Shown: piece by piece, positions 49,126 to 52,016 of the stretch
How the letters are laid out: each line of letters opens with the position of its first letter
Position numbering within the stretch: position 1 is the stretch's first letter
Source of the DNA: a virus
Strand: one strand, 5' to 3'
IMG/VR virus record: IMGVR_UViG_3300030380_004731
Span: 1 to 52,016 of that record
DNA length: 52,016 bases
Made by a program: the position numbers and the translations under genes
Notes under the pieces: model-generated
The model's database searches: none
Told to the model about the DNA's origin: nothing
What the model saw: only the letters and a program-made list of their open reading frames with translations

Positions 49126-49380
49126 TTAGAAGGGCAGATCATCTGTTTTCTTTACTGCCTTCTCTTTCTTTTCACTTGGCTCCCAAGTGTCTAGTTCTAC
49201 GTAGTAATTACCACTACGTGCTTTATTAATGTTGAGGTTGATCCAACCATTCTTCATGTTCTTTTTAATGAATGGTCCTGCATCTTCAACCTTAATACTA
49301 ACCTGACCTACTACAAAGTCAGGTGCGTTTTCTCTTCTCTTAAATGAGAATCCATCTGCAAAAATTTTATCTTCTGCCAT
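49126..49380 (-). CDS. Small SSB-like protein with acidic C-terminal tip (84 aa)
   Basis: The core (FVVGQVSIKVEDAGPFIKKNMKNGWINLNINKARSGNYYVELDTW) is a short beta-rich unit that could form a minimal OB-like fold. The C terminus ends KKTDDLPF. That acidic tip closely matches the DDDIPF tail with which bacterial SSB recruits partner proteins. The protein is shorter than normal SSB (about 110-170 aa). It lies next to the exonuclease, annealing protein and primase, where a single-strand-binding protein is expected. OB fold itself is inferred. Confidence 0.55.
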   Translation of the reverse strand: MAEDKIFADGFSFKRRENAPDFVVGQVSIKVEDAGPFIKKNMKNGWINLNINKARSGNYYVELDTWEPSEKKEKAVKKTDDLPF

Positions 49381-49464
49381 AATATAAATTTAATTTGTCC
49401 CAAGATTATTTAGTTCACAAGGCATCAGGATGGTTGAGACATCCACCTAATACTCCTGTATATT

Positions 49465-50211
49465 TTAAAGTGTTTGATTGATATAGTAATTGTCTAGGTC
49501 ATCTGTTGGATTGTCTCCAAAGAACTTATTGTAAACCTCAATAGCCCTTTCAACTTTCTCCTCACCACCCATTACAAAATCTTCTGATGGTTTATACATT
49601 CCAAGTTGATGTGTTATCTTATCCACCACTAAAAATATTAGTGGCTTACCAAATAGTTGTTGGTATATATAACACTGACTATCATAGTTGTACTTACGTG
49701 CCGACCATCTAAAGTCTTGTATGTTTGAGGTAGTCTTTAGATCAATCACATTAGTTGGCGTGATGATGTCTGCCTTACCTTTCCATAACATACCTTTGAT
49801 GTTATCAACAGCAGGCTGTTCATAACTACTACCCTCTTGTGTTATCATATCAAAGAAGTCAATGTTACCTCTGATTGTTTTCACAATTTGTAATATGTTT
49901 TCACACTCCTTAGATAGTAAAGCCACTTGTACATTATTGTCTGCAATAAATTCTTTGTATGCTTTTGAGTTACGTGATGATACGTCAGCACATAAAGTTT
50001 GCATTGCTTTGTCGGGCTCAAGTAATAACTGATGAAAGTATCTACCCTCAGCAAAGTTTTTGTTATCCTCTTGAGGCACTCTAAACATTTTAGGATTTTT
50101 TAGTAGTGTTCCTATGTCTGAGTTGCTAAGGTATTGCCTACCTATATCTCCATAATAGTTAGCATCATCCTTTAGTATTTCAATGATGTCCTTTGTTGCT
50201 ATCTCACTCAT
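49465..50211 (-). CDS. PD-(D/E)XK exonuclease, RecE/YqaJ-like (DUF3799-type), 248 aa
   Basis: The N terminus QYLSNSDIGTLLKNPKMFRVPQEDNKNFAEGRYFHQLLLEPDK has the EG..FH..lL segment (His60) usual in RecE-like exonucleases. GKADII (Asp148) and VIDLKTT (Asp157, Lys159) are the catalytic core, and SARKYNYDSQCYIYQQLFG matches the conserved downstream helix. It would resect double-stranded ends to give 3' tails for the DUF1071 annealing protein encoded upstream. It overlaps the signal-peptide protein by 8 nt. The gap 49381-49464 holds no gene. Confidence 0.75.
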   Translation of the reverse strand: MSEIATKDIIEILKDDANYYGDIGRQYLSNSDIGTLLKNPKMFRVPQEDNKNFAEGRYFHQLLLEPDKAMQTLCADVSSRNSKAYKEFIADNNVQVALLSKECENILQIVKTIRGNIDFFDMITQEGSSYEQPAVDNIKGMLWKGKADIITPTNVIDLKTTSNIQDFRWSARKYNYDSQCYIYQQLFGKPLIFLVVDKITHQLGMYKPSEDFVMGGEEKVERAIEVYNKFFGDNPTDDLDNYYINQTL

Positions 50212-50566
50212 TCTCTTCAGGTTTTAATGGTTCGTAAATAGTTTGACCGAGTAATTCTCCTTTGTTAAAATGATCAATGTACTCTAATTGATTTCTAAGA
50301 TTGTAATAATACACATCTCCTGTTATTGATTGAAGAGTATCTACTATTAATTTTAACTCTATAAAATATTCTATACTTCCATTATCAAAGTAAGTTGTAT
50401 CATTCACACTTAATGTATCTCCCATCTCAACATTTATATCTTCTCCGTTATCAGAGTAAAATATAATATTTTGTTCATCATTAATATACCCTTTTGGTTT
50501 TTCATATTCCTGTGCATACATCATTGATGACACTGAGAATGTTATAATTAAAATTAGATTTTTCAT
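50204..50566 (-). CDS. Exported protein with signal peptide (120 aa), function unknown
   Basis: A clear signal peptide (MKNLILIITFSVSSMMYAQE; n-region Lys, hydrophobic core and a cut likely after MYA) is followed by a small acidic domain. That domain has repeated short units (INDEQNIIFYSDNGEDINVE, YFDNGSIEYFIELK, YYNLRNQLEYIDHFNKGELLGQTIYE) reminiscent of MORN-like or YwqK-like beta repeats typical of secreted proteins of Bacteroidetes hosts. It lies between an annealing protein and an exonuclease gene, overlapping both by 4-8 nt. That neighbourhood is unexpected for an exported protein; it could be host-derived cargo. Confidence 0.6.
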   Translation of the reverse strand: MKNLILIITFSVSSMMYAQEYEKPKGYINDEQNIIFYSDNGEDINVEMGDTLSVNDTTYFDNGSIEYFIELKLIVDTLQSITGDVYYYNLRNQLEYIDHFNKGELLGQTIYEPLKPEENE

Positions 50567-51144
50567 TTGATTAGTTTTTTAATTTCAGTTTTTACTTTAG
50601 GTGTTACATTATATTTTCTTTGTAACTGATCCACAATTTTTGTCAATCCCATTTCTTTATTTGCTCCTACATATTTCAATACCTTCTCCCAATTATCATC
50701 ATTGATATTTAGTTCAATGGTTTTCTTTTGTGTAGGTAAAGGTGTTACTTCGGGCAGATCTTCTCCTGTCCATAAGCTCAACCCAAGACCATGCATAGCT
50801 ATTGCTTTTGCAGTTGACCTTTGTATTGTTTTGTTTACATCCATTGATGTAATGTTATCGACTTGGATTGATTTATTTCTGTAGTCCATTACAGGTAGGT
50901 AGTCTATATGCTCAATGTCATCTACTACTATTCCTACTTTTACATAGGCATAGTTGCCATCCGTAAAATAATTTAAGCCTGTGTGATCGTGTTCATATAC
51001 TTTCCTTTGTGCTTTAGGATATTTTGTTTTGAGCATAGCCCATGCATTAGCCCATGATAAGTAGTCAAGTTGCCCCTTACGTTCTATCTTATCTCTTACT
51101 GCAATACTACTTAGCGTTGCGAATACTGATTTTGTTGTTGCCAT
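50563..51144 (-). CDS. DUF1071-family single-strand annealing protein (Sak-like), 193 aa
   Basis: The sequence DYLSWANAWAMLKTKYP near residue 27-43 and the middle HIDYLPVMDYRNKSI (residues 78-92) are hallmark DUF1071 segments. VNKTIQRSTAKAIAMHGLGLSLWTGEDLPE (residues 104-133) is the third. These phage recombinases resemble Rad52/Sak proteins and anneal single strands exposed by an exonuclease; one is encoded two genes downstream. The C-terminal 60 residues are a helical domain (KVLKYVGANKEMGLTKIVDQLQRKYNVTPKVKTEIKKLI). The leader TTAAATCAAATCAAATG precedes the start. Confidence 0.8.
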   Translation of the reverse strand: MATTKSVFATLSSIAVRDKIERKGQLDYLSWANAWAMLKTKYPKAQRKVYEHDHTGLNYFTDGNYAYVKVGIVVDDIEHIDYLPVMDYRNKSIQVDNITSMDVNKTIQRSTAKAIAMHGLGLSLWTGEDLPEVTPLPTQKKTIELNINDDNWEKVLKYVGANKEMGLTKIVDQLQRKYNVTPKVKTEIKKLIK

Positions 51145-51154
51145 TTGATTTGAT

Positions 51155-51553
51155 TTAATTTATTAATAATTTATTTAATTTATTTGATGCTCTTCTGTAA
51201 GATTCAATTAGACTTAACCTTGCTTTTTTGAGTGTCTTGATATGCTTATCATTCTTTCTTGTGTTTACTTCGTTACGCATTTTATTTTCTACTACTCTAA
51301 GTTTTCTTTTGTAGTTAATCAATGCTAACTTATGTACACCTATTACCCATCCGTACTCATAAAAGGTTTGGTATTGTTCTTCACTTATCTCTTGATAGAA
51401 AACACCTATCGTGGTATTGAATATGTGAAATGTATTATCTTCTTTAGTTATTTTTATTCCTTGTCTTAACCTTGCTTCATATCCTACACCATCAATATTT
51501 ATACTGACTTCATCTGTGTTTGCTTGATTAAATATGTCAGTTAGTTTGTACAT
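51155..51553 (-). CDS. Uncharacterised early protein (132 aa)
   Basis: N-terminal beta half (EVSINIDGVGYEARLRQGIKITKEDNTFHIFNTTIGVFYQEIS) is followed by a basic helical half rich in Lys, Arg and Asn (RKLRVVENKMRNEVNTRKNDKHIKTLKKARLSLIESYRRASNKLNKLL). The basic helix could bind DNA or RNA. It overlaps the DnaA domain-IV-like gene by 13 nt and may be co-translated with it. I do not recognise a family. Confidence 0.5.
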   Translation of the reverse strand: MYKLTDIFNQANTDEVSINIDGVGYEARLRQGIKITKEDNTFHIFNTTIGVFYQEISEEQYQTFYEYGWVIGVHKLALINYKRKLRVVENKMRNEVNTRKNDKHIKTLKKARLSLIESYRRASNKLNKLLIN

Positions 51554-51846
51554 TTCCTTATATCTTCAACCAAGTCTTTCATATCTAAGTCATTCTCTAG
51601 GTGTCTGTTGATCTTTTTAACACCATAGATTACATTTGAATGGTCTATCTTATACCCATTGTCATCCATAAACTTTTGTATGTATGTAATTTTAATTGGG
51701 CTTTCTCTATTTGCACATAGCCAATACAATAAATGCCTAGCATCTGCACACTCTGATCTTTTGTCCTTAGTGAATAGTAAGTCGGTGTCTATTTCGTATG
51801 CCTTGCATACACTCTTCACATACTTATTGAATATTTTCTTTTTCAT
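51541..51846 (-). CDS. Free-standing DnaA domain IV-like DNA-binding protein (101 aa)
   Basis: The fold and signature of the DnaA C-terminal duplex-binding domain are visible. VKSVCKAYEIDTDLL (10-24) is the leading helix, and RSECADARHLLYWLC (30-44) matches the R..E...AR....yL helix. KIDHSNVIYGVKKI (67-80) matches the DHTTVxxxxxKI DnaA signature, with His69 and Val72 in register. There is no ATPase domain. A lone domain IV could mark a phage origin or act as a host DnaA decoy or repressor. DnaA-box-like repeats lie in the operon (48914-49066). Assignment by motif. Confidence 0.65.
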   Translation of the reverse strand: MKKKIFNKYVKSVCKAYEIDTDLLFTKDKRSECADARHLLYWLCANRESPIKITYIQKFMDDNGYKIDHSNVIYGVKKINRHLENDLDMKDLVEDIRKCTN

Positions 51847-51949
51847 TTGATTTAATTTTTAGTTGTTCATTCTTTATCTCCTCATCATACTTGCCCTCAT
51901 TTGTTTCTTGTTCTCTTATCTCTATAAATTTTTCTTTTACTTTGCTCAT
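51824..51949 (-). CDS. Small charged protein (41 aa)
   Basis: The short ORF reads MSKVKEKFIEIREQETNEGK followed by YDEEIKNEQLKIKSNEKENIQ. It starts one base after the stop of the partial gene at the window edge and overlaps the DnaA domain-IV-like gene by 23 nt. It is highly charged and helical. The operon fit favours a real gene, but no family is recognised. Confidence 0.4.
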   Translation of the reverse strand: MSKVKEKFIEIREQETNEGKYDEEIKNEQLKIKSNEKENIQ

Positions 51950-51950
51950 C

Positions 51951-52016
51951 TTAATTTAATTTAGTTTTAATTATTTCTTTTACTTGATTGTTCCAAAAGT
52001 ATTCTTCTGCATTTGC
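51951..52016 (-). CDS. C-terminal end of a gene cut by the window edge (- strand)
   Basis: An open frame runs from the window edge to TAA at 51953-51951, encoding ANAEEYFWNNQVKEIIKTKL plus a final Asn. Its stop is separated by one base from the next start. Only 21 residues are visible, so product cannot be named. Confidence 0.45.
   Translation of the reverse strand, partial: ANAEEYFWNNQVKEIIKTKLN

Noticed and set aside
1-52016. CRISPR arrays, tRNA genes, integrase or attachment sites
   Set aside because: I looked for regular spaced repeats, tRNA cloverleaf sequences and recombinase motifs (both strands, by eye) and found none that I could support.

Overview
The window is entirely bacteriophage DNA: AT-rich, densely packed, and without rRNA, tRNA, CRISPR, transposase or integrase that I could recognise. 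Promoters of the Bacteroidetes type (TAnnTTTG), A-rich translation starts with no Shine-Dalgarno sequence, and several gene types familiar from phages of flavobacteria point to a marine or aquatic Bacteroidetes host. No gene-free stretch exceeds about 210 bases.

Two different head modules are present. Region A (1-8774, + strand) holds the end of a tape-measure protein, an XkdF-like maturation protease, a scaffold-like protein, a 306-aa major capsid protein, a 602-aa portal, a head-tail connector and small tail or fibre proteins, including a LamG-type domain. Region B (8775-52016) looks like most of a podovirus-like genome. On the + strand (8826-41217) it carries lysis and membrane genes, a GroES-like protein, small and large terminase, an 811-aa portal, a scaffold-like protein, a 486-aa major capsid protein, tail adaptor and nozzle proteins, a cluster of small basic proteins, and internal virion proteins ending in a 2794-aa giant with a zincin motif. 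On the - strand (52016 down to 41214) it carries the early and replication operon: a DnaA domain-IV protein, a DUF1071 annealing protein, a signal-peptide protein, a RecE-like exonuclease, a small SSB-like protein, a primase-helicase, an SNF2-type helicase, a VRR-NUC nuclease, a metallophosphoesterase and a PD-(D/E)XK nuclease. The two transcription units converge, and their stop codons overlap by 4 nt at 41214-41217.

Regions A and B differ in proline codon choice: in the portals, 17 CCA to 3 CCT in A against 6 CCA to 17 CCT in B. They also differ in upstream signals: AGCGTTATATA occurs only in A, TAnnTTTG only in B. With two capsid genes and two portals, this suggests a mosaic, a co-integrate or an assembly join near 8775-8825.

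The points most worth a second look are that junction, the AGCGTTATATA start-site motif, a probable +1 frameshift splitting the giant virion protein at 32787-32801, a possible replication origin (48914-49066) paired with a free-standing DnaA DNA-binding domain, and an exported protein inside the recombination operon.
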